From NCBI RefSeq assembly GCF_001468395.1, contig NZ_LNSG01000004.1, forward strand, positions 248,001 through 312,000: a stretch of 64,000 bases of DNA, given 5' to 3'. Positions 1 through 8,738 of the stretch are shown in pieces (within the stretch, counting starts at the first letter, position 1; each line of letters begins with the position of its first letter). This DNA is from Sphingopyxis sp. H073. Its GTDB lineage: Bacteria > Pseudomonadota > Alphaproteobacteria > Sphingomonadales > Sphingomonadaceae. The position numbers were made by a program, and so were the translations under genes. Below the pieces are notes generated by a model. That model was given only the letters and a program-made list of their open reading frames with translations, was not told the DNA's origin and searched no databases.

Positions 1-349
1 GGAAATGCCGGAAATCGAGCTTGACGCCTGGTTGGCAGCACCAGTGGAGCGGAACCTCGTCGATCGTGATCGCCCGCTTGCCCCCATCCATCGTCGAATG
101 AAAATGGTAAGGTGCGTCGAGATGCGTGCCGTTGTGCGTGATCAGCTCGACATGCTCGATCGCCCAGGCCTCGCCATCGGGCAGGTCGCTGGCCGTCATT
201 CCGGGGAAGAAGGCCAGCATCTGTTCTCGTGTATCATCGTGCCCGAAATATCGGACCCGTGGACGAAAGGCCGCCGGATCCGATACGATATCATTCTCGA
301 TGGGCATCGAAATGTCGATGATGGACTCGGCGGTGGGAATCGTGATCAT
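1..349 (-). CDS. Cyclase-family metal hydrolase (kynurenine formamidase-like), N-terminal part
   Basis: Reading leftward from an ATG at 349 gives 116 codons without a stop, cut by the window edge. Residues 72-82 carry the H-x-G-T-H-x-D-x-P-x-H signature of the cyclase family (Pfam PF04199), in which the His and Asp residues bind metal. Members hydrolyse amides, lactams or formamides (kynurenine formamidase, isatin hydrolase). The start lies 16 bases after the stop of the TonB-dependent receptor gene on the same strand, so it is probably the third gene of a catabolic operon with the amidohydrolase. The family call is firm; the substrate is unknown. The missing C-terminus prevents a full check of the metal site. 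Confidence 0.85.
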   Translation of the reverse strand, partial: MITIPTAESIIDISMPIENDIVSDPAAFRPRVRYFGHDDTREQMLAFFPGMTASDLPDGEAWAIEHVELITHNGTHLDAPYHFHSTMDGGKRAITIDEVPLHWCCQPGVKLDFRHF

Positions 350-365
350 GAGAATATATTCCCGG

Positions 366-2690
366 CTAGAACTTATACCCGATGGTCACGCCATAGGTTC
401 GCGGCTCCTCGAGGAAGCCGTTGACGCCAAATCCCACGATGCTGGAGCTGACAAAGGCGTTTGAGATGTACGTCTTGTTGGCGAGATTCTTGCCGTAGAC
501 GGTCACGCTCCAGCGATCGCCCGGATCGGTGTAGATCAGCGAGGCATTGAGCTTGGTCTTTGCCGGCTGCGACACCTGCGGAACGTTGAAGGCACTGAAA
601 TAGACCTTATCGACCCACAAGACCTCTCCGCGAAGGGCAAAGGATCCATGGTCCGAGCGCACGGTATATTGTGCCATGGCGTCGACCGTCCATTTGGGGG
701 CTTGCGGCAGGCGGTTGCCGGCGTTGTTGAAAGCCGGTGCGCCGGTCGCCGGGTCGACGGTGCGCCCGTCACCTCCGGGTCGCGCGGGATCGATACTGAT
801 GAAACTGTCGAACTTGGCGTTGAGATAGGAGCCGGTCAGACCCAGTTCTAAGTCGGGCGTGGGGCGCGCGCGCAACTCGAGCTCGGCACCGTAGATCGTC
901 GCTGTCGCCGCATTCTCCAGCGCGAGTGACGCGTTGACCACCTTGCCGACCTGGAGATCCTTGTAATCATAATAAAAGCCGGCAAGATTTATGCGGAGCC
1001 GCCGATCGAGGAATTCCGATTTCAGGCCCCCTTCATAGGCCGTGACCTTCTCCGGCTTCACGGGCGGCTGCACGCCGCCGACATTGTAGGTGCCGCTTTT
1101 GAAGCCTCGCGAAACCGAGGCGTAGAGCAAAGCGTCGGGCGTGATTTGATACTCGAGCGCCACTTTCGGCGTGAAGGATCGGAAGGTCTTGTGCGGTTGG
1201 CAGGTCGGGACCGATGGGATATCGGCTCCGCACTGGGCGAGCGGCGCGACGGGATTGGCGGGCGAATAGGGTCGCGCGAGGTCGAACTGAAGCTGTTCGG
1301 AAATGCCTTTTCGCTCGATGCTGTAACGGCCACCGACGACGAGGTGAATCTCCGGGGTCAGATTGTAGGTCGCTTGCCCGAAGATGGCGCCGGCATCAGT
1401 CTCGAGACGCCCGCCGGCATAATAGCCCTGGCGGATGACGCCGGGACCGCCGAAGCCAATATCATTGTAGGGAATGATGATCGCGCCGGCGTCATTTTCG
1501 TGGAAATAAAATGCCCCCAGCAGCCATCGGAACCGGTCGGATTCGGACGAGAGCTGAAACTCCTGGCTGAACTGTTTGTCGTCTTCGTTCTGGAAGATCG
1601 GCGCGAGACGAAAACTGGTGGAATCGAGGTCCGATCCGGTAATGTATTTCGTGCTGCGATAGGCCGTGATCGACTTGGCTGTGACGCCGCCGAATCGATA
1701 TGCAATCTCGCTGCTGACACCCCAGATCGTGCGCCGGTTGAACGGATCGGCTTCGTTTGCGATATCGCGCGGATTGCTTGCGGTGACGCCGCCGAACTGA
1801 ATGCCGAAAGGTGTGATTGTCTGGCCGCTGGCAGTCTGGCCCGCGGGTCCGAAATAATGATAGCCGTTCGCGTTGTCATTTTCTCGATGATAGTCGGCGA
1901 TCAGAGTGATGGTGAGATCGTCGGCGGGTAAAAGCTTCAGCGTACCACGGATCGAACGGGCATTGGTGTCGTCGATCCTAGTGCCGGTCGTGATGTTTCG
2001 GCCATAGCCGTTGCGGTCGTCCGTCGAGAAAGCGATCCGCGCGAGCACTTTATCAGAGACAATCGGGCCGCTGACGGCGCCGTCGAACGCCAAACGACCA
2101 TAGTTGCCGACCGTGACATCGCCATAACCCGAAAACGTGTCGGTGGGCTGGCGCGTTATGAGGTTGATTGAGCCGCCGGTCGCGTTGCGGCCATAGAGCG
2201 TGCCCTGTGGCCCGCGCAGAACTTCCACGCGATCGACGTCGTAGAATGCGCTGAGCGCTGCGGCGCCGCGCGAAATGAACGCGCTGTTGAGGTGGAAAGC
2301 GATACTTCCCTCGGCGCCGGTGCTGAGGTTGTCGAGGCCGATGCCGCGCAGCGAGATTCTCGCGACGCCGAGCTGCTGGCCGAGGTTGAGATTGGGGACG
2401 GCGGCCTGCAGACCCTCGATGCTGTTGATGCCCGCCTTCGCGAGGTCATTGCCGGATAGGGCCGTCACCGCGAGAGGAATTTTCTGCACCGACTCGCTGC
2501 GCTTCTGCGCAGTCACGATGATGTCCTGAAGACCGGCGCCCTGATCCTGTGCGGCGGGCGTCGATACGGCCTCCGGCTGCGGAGTGCTCGCAGCCGATGA
2601 AGCCGGCTCAGTCTGTGCGTAAGCGCTTGTGCCAACGACCGCAGGCAAAAGAAGTCCGATCCGCGCGGCGCGCGGCCAAAGCTTATCCAT
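366..2690 (-). CDS. TonB-dependent outer-membrane receptor
   Basis: 774 aa from the ATG at 2690, chosen because a strong GAGGAGGGG ribosome site lies 8 bases upstream; an in-frame ATG at 2729 would add 13 residues in front of the signal peptide. Residues 1-25 form a Sec signal ending A-Y-A-Q. A TonB-box-like D-I-I-V-T-A-Q-K is followed by a plug domain, then a long 22-strand-type barrel that ends in G-Y-K-F with the terminal Phe expected of outer-membrane barrels. Sphingomonads carry many such receptors for siderophores, sugars and aromatic compounds. Its place between an amidohydrolase and a cyclase suggests uptake of the compound they hydrolyse, but the ligand cannot be read from sequence. 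Confidence 0.95.
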   Translation of the reverse strand: MDKLWPRAARIGLLLPAVVGTSAYAQTEPASSAASTPQPEAVSTPAAQDQGAGLQDIIVTAQKRSESVQKIPLAVTALSGNDLAKAGINSIEGLQAAVPNLNLGQQLGVARISLRGIGLDNLSTGAEGSIAFHLNSAFISRGAAALSAFYDVDRVEVLRGPQGTLYGRNATGGSINLITRQPTDTFSGYGDVTVGNYGRLAFDGAVSGPIVSDKVLARIAFSTDDRNGYGRNITTGTRIDDTNARSIRGTLKLLPADDLTITLIADYHRENDNANGYHYFGPAGQTASGQTITPFGIQFGGVTASNPRDIANEADPFNRRTIWGVSSEIAYRFGGVTAKSITAYRSTKYITGSDLDSTSFRLAPIFQNEDDKQFSQEFQLSSESDRFRWLLGAFYFHENDAGAIIIPYNDIGFGGPGVIRQGYYAGGRLETDAGAIFGQATYNLTPEIHLVVGGRYSIERKGISEQLQFDLARPYSPANPVAPLAQCGADIPSVPTCQPHKTFRSFTPKVALEYQITPDALLYASVSRGFKSGTYNVGGVQPPVKPEKVTAYEGGLKSEFLDRRLRINLAGFYYDYKDLQVGKVVNASLALENAATATIYGAELELRARPTPDLELGLTGSYLNAKFDSFISIDPARPGGDGRTVDPATGAPAFNNAGNRLPQAPKWTVDAMAQYTVRSDHGSFALRGEVLWVDKVYFSAFNVPQVSQPAKTKLNASLIYTDPGDRWSVTVYGKNLANKTYISNAFVSSSIVGFGVNGFLEEPRTYGVTIGYKF

Positions 2691-2754
2691 TTCGTAATCC
2701 CCTCCTCGTTGGACGCCGACGCGGTTCATGCGGCGCCTTTGGTTTCCTACCCCG

Positions 2755-4173
2755 CTATGCGGCCAGGTTCTGGCGCGCGGTCTCCTCCATCTCTGCCATT
2801 GCCGTGGTGTTGGGCGGCGGAACGAGCGGACCGCGACGCAGGGCCTGCTCCATGATCCGCTCGCGCGAGCCCTCCGCCATGCGGAGCAACTGCTTGAAGT
2901 CGACGCCAGTCAAGCGACCGTGGCGCTTCACGACCTCGCCGCGCAGGACCACCGTATCGATGTTGGAAACGTTAGCCTGCAGCACGACCGCGCCCACCAT
3001 GTCGTTCAGCGGCATGAGGTTGAAGTCGTTGGGCGCGATGAGAACGATATCGCCATCCTTGCCCGGCGTGAGCGATCCCGTGCGATGATCAAGACCCATC
3101 GCTTCCGCGCCGTTGATCGTCATCCACGCGATCGCGTCACGTACCTTGAATGGGATATCCTCAGGCATCCGACCTTGCGCATTGACCGGATCGTTGGCCA
3201 GGACGCGCGCGTCTTGAAGACCGAGGCGTGCCTGCGTGAGTAGGTCGCCACCGTTGCAGGAGATAACGTCGGCCCCAAGTGTAGGCTTGATGCCGACATC
3301 GTGGGCGCGGCCGATCAAGGGGTGGCCCATGCCCATCTGCAGTTCCGTATCGGGCGTGCATGAAACCTTGGCGCCATTATCGGCGAGCAGGCGAAGTTCG
3401 TTGTCTGTCACGGAATTGCAATGCACATGGACCTGGTCGGGTCCAAGGAGTCCGGCCGCCGCGAGTTCCTCTATACCGCTGCAAAAAGCGGAGCCCCAGA
3501 AACAGTTCGTGTGAATTGTTTGCTGCACGCCAAGTCGGCGGCCTGTCATGATCTCCTTACGCGTCGAATCGAACGGATACATCCCGACCTCGGTGATCGC
3601 GACCGCCATGCCCAGCCGCTGATCGTCCGACGAAAAATGCTGCGTCCTTATCCGTTCCGCATCGGCGATGCGTTGGTCGACGCTCGTAAAATAAGGCCGG
3701 TCGACCGGTGCTGGATAGAAGCCGTAGGCATAGAGGCCAGCAATCCGGGCGTCCCGCAGGCCGCGGATGGCCTCATCGGCATGTTCCGGACTGTGCGACG
3801 TATGTGAGAAGTCATAGAGCGTCGTGATCCCGGCGTTCAGAGCTTCTAGGGCGCCGATATAATTGCCCACATAGACATCTTCTGGCGTATAGACGGGCGA
3901 GATGTTGAAGCGGATGCAGCGCATATACTGCATGAGGCTCATGTCGGCGCAAATCGCGCGTAGCTGAGTCTGCCAAGTATGCCGATGCGTATCGACCATG
4001 CCTGGCATTACAATCGTGCCGGTCGCGTCGATCTCCTCTGCCTCATCATGGTGAAGGTTTTGACCGATCTCAGCGATGCGTCCGTTCACGATCAAAACAT
4101 CCCCACTGGGCACGTCGCCGATCGCAGGATCGCCGGTGATGACATAGCCGTTACGGATCAGGATCGGTCTCAC
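2755..4173 (-). CDS. Amidohydrolase superfamily protein (AtzA/TrzN/cytosine deaminase-like group)
   Basis: 472 aa, full length for the group. It is a metal-dependent TIM-barrel hydrolase of C-N or C-Cl bonds. Visible features are the N-terminal beta-sandwich strand, the metal motif D-T-H-R-H (H63, H65), T-T-L-Y-D-F after it, H221, a V-H-V-H at 248-251, and G-A-D-V with D302 as probable metal ligand and base. The C-terminal part has the typical G-x-L-x-P-G-K-D-G-D-I-V-L segment. The residue after H221 that is often Glu two or three positions on is not conserved (H-T-N-C). It is the first gene of the leftward operon with the receptor and cyclase, divergent from tetR. The substrate is unknown; a cyclic amide or amino-heterocycle is plausible. 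Confidence 0.9.
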   Translation of the reverse strand: MRPILIRNGYVITGDPAIGDVPSGDVLIVNGRIAEIGQNLHHDEAEEIDATGTIVMPGMVDTHRHTWQTQLRAICADMSLMQYMRCIRFNISPVYTPEDVYVGNYIGALEALNAGITTLYDFSHTSHSPEHADEAIRGLRDARIAGLYAYGFYPAPVDRPYFTSVDQRIADAERIRTQHFSSDDQRLGMAVAITEVGMYPFDSTRKEIMTGRRLGVQQTIHTNCFWGSAFCSGIEELAAAGLLGPDQVHVHCNSVTDNELRLLADNGAKVSCTPDTELQMGMGHPLIGRAHDVGIKPTLGADVISCNGGDLLTQARLGLQDARVLANDPVNAQGRMPEDIPFKVRDAIAWMTINGAEAMGLDHRTGSLTPGKDGDIVLIAPNDFNLMPLNDMVGAVVLQANVSNIDTVVLRGEVVKRHGRLTGVDFKQLLRMAEGSRERIMEQALRRGPLVPPPNTTAMAEMEETARQNLAA

Positions 4174-4239
4174 AGTTTCGTTCCCCTACCATCTATTTTT
4201 GTGACGGAAGCCAGCGTAGGCTGCGCGTCCTTGATCGAG

Positions 4240-4259
4240 TGATACGAACGTTCCACTCA
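4240..4259. promoter_or_regulatory. Candidate TetR operator between divergent genes
   Basis: The pattern TGA-N3-GAACGTTC-N3-TCA is an imperfect palindrome centred in the 122-base gap between the amidohydrolase start (4173) and the tetR start (4296). TetR-family proteins usually bind such palindromes in their own divergent promoter. The central eight bases are a perfect palindrome and the outer triplets match; the three bases between do not. Confidence 0.45.
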
Positions 4260-4295
4260 CATGTCAATTCGGGGCGCTTTTGGGGGAGAAGATGA

Positions 4296-5003
4296 TTGAA
4301 ATTACCAGATATTAAGCCAAAAAAGGCAATCTCCAAGCCGCAAACGGAACGACCGGATCTGCGCGAGCAGATCCTGGACGCCGCCGAGTCGCTGTTCGCG
4401 GACCGGGGCTATTTCGGCGTTTCGGTGCGAGAAATAACGGATGCAGCGTCCACACGGCTCGCCGCTGTGAATTATCATTTTGGAACCAAGGAAGCGCTGT
4501 TCACGGAAGTCATAGAACGCCGCAGCGCGTGGTTGAACGAAGAGCGGCTGCGAAGGCTTGCGGAGCTGGACCTCGATCCAGATCGCCCGGAAGCATCGGC
4601 TCGACTTCTCATCCGCGCATTTTACGGCCCCCTCTTGAGCCGTTTTGAATCCGGTGAGCCGGGGTGGATGAATTATTGTCGCCTCATCTCACAGATAGCA
4701 GGCGTGCAACTCTGGATGGACGAAATAGTTGCACCGCTATTTGATGAAATATCTCGCCGATATGTCGAGGCGATGATATCTATCAAACCAAAGTCATCGC
4801 GCGATGATGCCTTGCAGGCCTATCAGTTTATTCTGAGCTGTACGCTGTACACATTCGCCGACAATCGCCGGATCGATCACATGTCGGGTGGGCGACTTTC
4901 TTCACGGAACATCTCGGTGACCCTGAAGGCCATGGAGGACTTTTGCGTGGGGGGATTGTTATCGTGTCTTAGGGTACAGGGCATTGGCAAGCTCGATGGT
5001 TGA
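4296..5003 (+). CDS. TetR/AcrR-family transcriptional regulator
   Basis: 235 aa from a TTG start preceded by GGGGGAG. The ATG four bases upstream is in another frame and closes after seven codons, so TTG is preferred. Residues 20-75 form the TetR DNA-binding domain, with the recognition helix region ending in N-Y-H-F-G-T-K-E-A-L. The C-terminal ligand-binding part resembles the CecR-like group with a conserved aromatic stretch near Y-G-P-L-L. GC content is lower than in neighbouring core genes. It diverges from the amidohydrolase operon and probably represses that operon and itself, released by the substrate or a product. Confidence 0.93.
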   Translation: MKLPDIKPKKAISKPQTERPDLREQILDAAESLFADRGYFGVSVREITDAASTRLAAVNYHFGTKEALFTEVIERRSAWLNEERLRRLAELDLDPDRPEASARLLIRAFYGPLLSRFESGEPGWMNYCRLISQIAGVQLWMDEIVAPLFDEISRRYVEAMISIKPKSSRDDALQAYQFILSCTLYTFADNRRIDHMSGGRLSSRNISVTLKAMEDFCVGGLLSCLRVQGIGKLDG

Positions 5004-5222
5004 TGCCGCTCACCGTGATTGCCTGCTTGATTGAACGAATGTCCGCCATGAGGGCGCTCTTCCGACGTAGGTGAATTTGTGACGTAGGGCATGGTAGGAT
5101 ATGATACGATACTGCTTCTTATTGTTCAGTCCCACTATTCACGGATGCATCTAAGTAACTGACGTTTATAATAATTATGGTGGAAAGCCGCGCTCTTAAT
5201 CAGCGGTTCCGAGCCGTGACGC
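5004..5222. other. AT-richer spacer between tetR and the integrase
   Basis: 219 bases of clearly lower GC than the core genome. I see no convincing gene, RNA or terminator. The base composition fits transferred DNA next to the integrase. Confidence 0.5.
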
Positions 5223-6548
5223 TTATCGCGAAGCCGCCCAACGAGGGCGCTGCCAATACGGCTGTCTCCGGTCGCTCGGCGGCAAGCGCTGGATGGGCGC
5301 AGAACAGCCCGTGAGCTGTGAGAACTCGATAGGATCCTTCTCGACATCCGACACTGCGGTTGCCGCGTCGATCACGTCGGCCCAATCTTGCAGCATCCGC
5401 CTTCGCGGGGTGAGATAGAGCGCGCTGTTATAGGCGCCGCGCACTTCGTCCTCATCCTCGTGGGCGAGCGCCATCTCGATCCAGTCGGGCTTGTAGCGTT
5501 CGGCTTCGTTCGCCCAGGTCGAGCCGAGCCCCCGAAACCCATGCACCGTCTGCCGGCCAAGATAGCCCATGCGGTAGCAGGCATAGATCATGGTGTTCTC
5601 GGAAATAGGCTTTCCAGGCTTGGCTCCGGGAAAGAGGAACGCATCGTTCGTCGCCTGCAAGCGGCGCTGAACGATCATTGCGGCCTGGCGGGACAGCGGA
5701 ACAAGATGCTCACGTTCCATCTTCATGCGCTCCGGCGACAGACGCCATAGCGGGTTCGGTCCATAGAGATCCTCGAACTCGTCCCTGGCCGCGAAGCGGG
5801 TTTCGCTGGTTCGGACCCATGTGAGCAAGGTGAACAGCAGCGCGTCACGGGTGATCTCGCGGCGGCGCGGCGTGTCCTCGCCGTCATAGGCGAAGATCGC
5901 CCGCACCAGCTTCGGAAACTCCGCGAGCGGCACGCGCGCCATGTGCCTGACGGGCGGCTTGGGCTTGAGCGCATCGTTGAGGCCGAGCGTCGGATCGATG
6001 GTCGCCCAGCCGCTCGCGATCGCGAAGCGATAGATCTGGCTGACGTTCTGCTTGAGGCGACGGGCGATATCGAGGGCGCCGCGCGCTTCGACCGCGCGGA
6101 TCATCTCGAGAATCTCGGGCGGGTCGATTTCCGTGATCGGACGCTTCCCGATGACCGGAAAGACGTCGCGCTCCATCCGGTTGATGACGCGCAGGGCATG
6201 GGCCGAGTCCAGCCCTTCAATACGATTGGCGTGCCAGGCCCGCGCAATCTCTTCGAACAGCTTGAGCGCGGCCCTCTGCTTCTTCGCCCGCTTCCTGGCC
6301 TCGGCGGGGTCCTCACCCTGATCGAGCAGCCGCTTGGCTTCGGTCCGCTTCTCGCGGGCGATCGCCAGCGTGACGGTCGGATATTTGCCGAAGCTCAGCA
6401 GTTTTTCCTTGCCGTCGAAGCGGTATTTCAGGCGCCAGAGCTTCGATCCGTTCGGCTGGACGAGCAGGTGCAGGCCTTCTCCATCGGACAGCTTGTAGGG
6501 GCGCTGCCGCTTGGTGGCGTATTTGACCTCAAGTTCTTTCAAAGCCAT
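5223..6548 (-). CDS. P4-type tyrosine integrase
   Basis: 441 aa from the ATG at 6548, where the family's usual N-terminus begins (M-A-L-K-E-L then the DUF4102 arm-binding domain, residues 1-90). In-frame sequence further upstream is unlike the family. A SAM-like core-binding domain (about 95-190) precedes the catalytic domain, with R246, H336-x-x-R339, H363 and the nucleophile Y373 in R-G-A-Y-N. All catalytic residues are present, so the enzyme looks active. The gene starts about 190 bases beyond the 3' end of tRNA-Met and is read away from it, the normal arrangement for an island integrated at a tRNA. It most likely excises and inserts the element carrying the hydrolase operon. Confidence 0.95.
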   Translation of the reverse strand: MALKELEVKYATKRQRPYKLSDGEGLHLLVQPNGSKLWRLKYRFDGKEKLLSFGKYPTVTLAIAREKRTEAKRLLDQGEDPAEARKRAKKQRAALKLFEEIARAWHANRIEGLDSAHALRVINRMERDVFPVIGKRPITEIDPPEILEMIRAVEARGALDIARRLKQNVSQIYRFAIASGWATIDPTLGLNDALKPKPPVRHMARVPLAEFPKLVRAIFAYDGEDTPRRREITRDALLFTLLTWVRTSETRFAARDEFEDLYGPNPLWRLSPERMKMEREHLVPLSRQAAMIVQRRLQATNDAFLFPGAKPGKPISENTMIYACYRMGYLGRQTVHGFRGLGSTWANEAERYKPDWIEMALAHEDEDEVRGAYNSALYLTPRRRMLQDWADVIDAATAVSDVEKDPIEFSQLTGCSAPIQRLPPSDRRQPYWQRPRWAASR

Positions 6549-6738
6549 CTGGGGGTATCGCCTGTTTTGGGGACAGCCGAAAAATACCCCCAAAATACCC
6601 CCAATCCAAATCGCCGTGGGTGGCCGCAGCGGGTCGCACCGGGACGCCGGCGTACGCAACGGGACGCGAAAAATATTTGATTTTCCTCGAAAAATGTCTG
6701 CCAGTGGCCTCAGTGGGCCACCGGTGGACAATCCGGGA

Positions 6739-6815
6739 TGGTAGCGGAGGAGGGACTCGAACCCCCGACACGCGGATTATGATTCCGCTGCTCTAACCTG
6801 CTGAGCTACTCCGCC
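6739..6815 (-). tRNA. tRNA-Met (anticodon CAT, elongator type)
   Basis: A complete cloverleaf of 77 bases can be folded: 7-bp acceptor stem (G1 pairs as a wobble), D arm with AGCAGGTTA loop, 5-bp anticodon stem GCGGA/TCCGC with loop ATCATAA, and T arm with TTCGAGT. The 3' CCA is encoded. Anticodon CAT can belong to elongator Met, initiator Met or lysidine-modified Ile2. The lack of the initiator's mismatched first pair and GGG/CCC anticodon stem argues against initiator, and the overall sequence resembles alphaproteobacterial elongator tRNA-Met. Its 3' half is the probable attachment site of the adjacent integrase. Confidence 0.92.
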
Positions 6816-6875
6816 CCGAAAGGCCGCCCTGTGGGCGAGCAGCGCCTATAGGCATGGTGCTGGCGCCGGTCAACA

Positions 6876-7535
6876 TCATCTGCGTCGCCCGCGAAATTTC
6901 AATGCGAAGGCCGGTTCCCACGGCCCGTCGCGATAATGCCAGGCTGCCAGGCCGGTGATCTGCAGCGGCCGCGGATGGAAATCCTGCCCAAGTTCGGCGA
7001 CGAGCATCCGCGCGGTGTCGGACGCCACCTTGTTCTGGACGGTGATGTGGAGTCGCGGCGTTCCCTGGTCCTGCGCGCTCAGAAGACCGTGAAAATGATC
7101 GGCAATGCGGGCACGCGCCGCCAGCAGCTCGCGGCTGACGACACGGAAGGCCGTGCCGCGGCCCAGCGAATAAACTTCGCTCACTTCGGCCAGCGGCGCG
7201 GGCGTGTCGGCGGCTATCATCCGCACCAAATATTCGAGTTCGTCGAGCGCGGAGGGAGGAAGCTGATGAAAAAGCGTGATGTGCGCCGCAATGAAGTTGC
7301 GCAGCGGCGGGTAATGCGCCGCACGAAGCGCGTCGAAATGGCGCTGGTCTGTCGCGCCCATCGTCGCGGTAAGGACGATGGGCGCGGCACCGGCGGCCCG
7401 GGAGGGAGGGGGGAAGGCCCGGGTCACCAAGGTCGAGACGGGATGGACGAAGCAGTAAAGGGAGGCTTGCCGTCGTCCATGGGACGCCCTGTCTCGTTGC
7501 CCCGCGCATTGGCCGAAGCCGGCAATGCGATCCAA
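6876..7535 (-). CDS. 2'-5' RNA ligase-like 2H phosphoesterase
   Basis: Up to 219 aa. Two H-x-T motifs (A-H-I-T-L-F and L-H-I-T-V-Q) about 90 residues apart define the 2H phosphoesterase/2'-5' RNA ligase superfamily, whose members act on 2',3'-cyclic phosphates or 2'-5' bonds in RNA. The conserved core starts near P-I-V-L-T-A-T-M, so the first 50 residues may not be translated. The longest frame begins at a TTG (7535) without a good ribosome site; TTG 7430 and GTG 7427 are later options, also poor. It is a single gene between tRNA-Met and the alpha/beta hydrolase. Cellular substrate unknown. Confidence 0.8.
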   Translation of the reverse strand: MDRIAGFGQCAGQRDRASHGRRQASLYCFVHPVSTLVTRAFPPPSRAAGAAPIVLTATMGATDQRHFDALRAAHYPPLRNFIAAHITLFHQLPPSALDELEYLVRMIAADTPAPLAEVSEVYSLGRGTAFRVVSRELLAARARIADHFHGLLSAQDQGTPRLHITVQNKVASDTARMLVAELGQDFHPRPLQITGLAAWHYRDGPWEPAFALKFRGRRR

Positions 7536-7591
7536 TCGATTAATTGGGTCACTATGATTGGCCTTTCCGATGACTTAGCGAAAACCGACGT

Positions 7592-8344
7592 TTAGAGTTC
7601 GCTCCAGAAGCGATGCAGCGCCGCCGCGACCTCGACAGGGCGCTCGGCGATCGCCCAATGCCCTGCTCCTTTAATGAACGTCAGCGGTGCATCATTGTCG
7701 GCGGCGAATCGCTCGGCTACCGACTGATCGACATAGGGATCGTCTTCACCCCAGATCAGTGTGCCGTTCGCAGGCAGCTTGTCGAGATCGAGCGCCCAGT
7801 CGTGTTGAAAGTTCAGCCCCTTGGCCGAGCGGTAGAGTTTCAGGATCGCGCGACGCTTGTCCTTGTTCGCCCATTGCGCCGCCTCTTCTTCGGCAATCCC
7901 GGCGGGCATCCCCTGCTCGGCCAGCCCCTTTGCGAGCGCCGCGGGCTTGCTCAGCGCCATGAAGATTTCGCCGAGAATCGGCGTATTCCAGATGCGCGCG
8001 ATGCGGTGGCCGCGATAATCGGGATCGATCACCGCGTTTGACACAGCCCAGCTGCGGAACAGGTCGGGCCGTAGCATCGCCGCGCGCTGTGCGATCAGCG
8101 CCCCCCAGTCGTGCCCGACGATGTCGACCGGGCCGTGGGCCCCGAACAGCGCCTCGGCCTCTCCCACCGCCCAGTCGGCATAGGCTTCCTTGGTGGCGGA
8201 AAAGCCCGCCGGAAGCGGCCCGGTAAATCCCGGCAGCGCAGGGACCGCCACCGGCGTATCGCCGAGGTCGAGCGCGGCAAGCAGCGGCCTCCAGATCGCC
8301 GGACTGTCGGGAACGCCGTGAAGGAAAAGTTTGGCGGTGGTCAT
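7592..8344 (-). CDS. Alpha/beta hydrolase, epoxide hydrolase/haloalkane dehalogenase type
   Basis: 250 aa. The nucleophile elbow is V-G-H-D-W-G-A with Asp79 instead of Ser, as in epoxide hydrolases and haloalkane dehalogenases. The oxyanion motif H-G-V-P-D-S-P is at 9-15, a probable acid lies in W-G-E-D-D-P-Y, and the catalytic His in G-A-G-H-W-A near the C-terminus. It is cytoplasmic, with no signal peptide. The ATG overlaps the stop of the upstream small gene by four bases (ATGA), so the two are translationally coupled. Dehalogenase and epoxide hydrolase cannot be separated from the sequence alone. Confidence 0.88.
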   Translation of the reverse strand: MTTAKLFLHGVPDSPAIWRPLLAALDLGDTPVAVPALPGFTGPLPAGFSATKEAYADWAVGEAEALFGAHGPVDIVGHDWGALIAQRAAMLRPDLFRSWAVSNAVIDPDYRGHRIARIWNTPILGEIFMALSKPAALAKGLAEQGMPAGIAEEEAAQWANKDKRRAILKLYRSAKGLNFQHDWALDLDKLPANGTLIWGEDDPYVDQSVAERFAADNDAPLTFIKGAGHWAIAERPVEVAAALHRFWSEL

Positions 8345-8703
8345 GATGCGGCCCCTTCGCCGAAACGGATGATCCAGCTTCGGTCGGTCGGCTCGATCCG
8401 CCCTTCGCGATATCCGCCGGCGAGCAGCGCCGTGCGCGCGTCAGCCTTGACGAGCGTCATATAGGTCCATGGGCCGCCGAGATCATGGTCGACGCGCGTC
8501 GAGGTTCCGCTGGCGACGTCGAAAATCTCCGGTGCGGTGTCGCCGGCCGCGACGAGCTGGTGCGTGGCGCGCGGCGTCGCAAGCTGCGGTCCGTCCTCGA
8601 TCCAGATATCGCTAACGGCTTGCCCGGCCGCGCTTCCTCCGTTCGCCATGCAGGCGGTCATCGCCTGCAGGATCAGCCCATGGCCCGCAAGGTTTCGCTT
8701 CAC
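8341..8703 (-). CDS. Small protein of unknown function
   Basis: 120 aa from a GTG at 8703 with GGAAGGGGAA about seven bases upstream; a longer frame to 8778 would run into mltG. I do not recognise the family. It has no signal peptide, no membrane segment and one Cys near the N-terminus (T-A-C-M-A-N-G-G). The C-terminal half is beta-rich with D-x-G-G-P-W-T-Y-M-T-L and ends in W-I-I-R-F-G. It lies 35 bases after mltG and overlaps the alpha/beta hydrolase start, so it belongs to the fabF-mltG transcription unit. Confidence 0.7.
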   Translation of the reverse strand: MKRNLAGHGLILQAMTACMANGGSAAGQAVSDIWIEDGPQLATPRATHQLVAAGDTAPEIFDVASGTSTRVDHDLGGPWTYMTLVKADARTALLAGGYREGRIEPTDRSWIIRFGEGAAS

Positions 8704-8738
8704 CGCTTTTCCCCTTCCCGACCGTCGACCGCGCCGGT

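Noticed and set aside
6549..6731. An extended N-terminus of the integrase
   Set aside because: The added residues do not resemble the family. The normal N-terminus of P4 integrases begins at the ATG at 6548.
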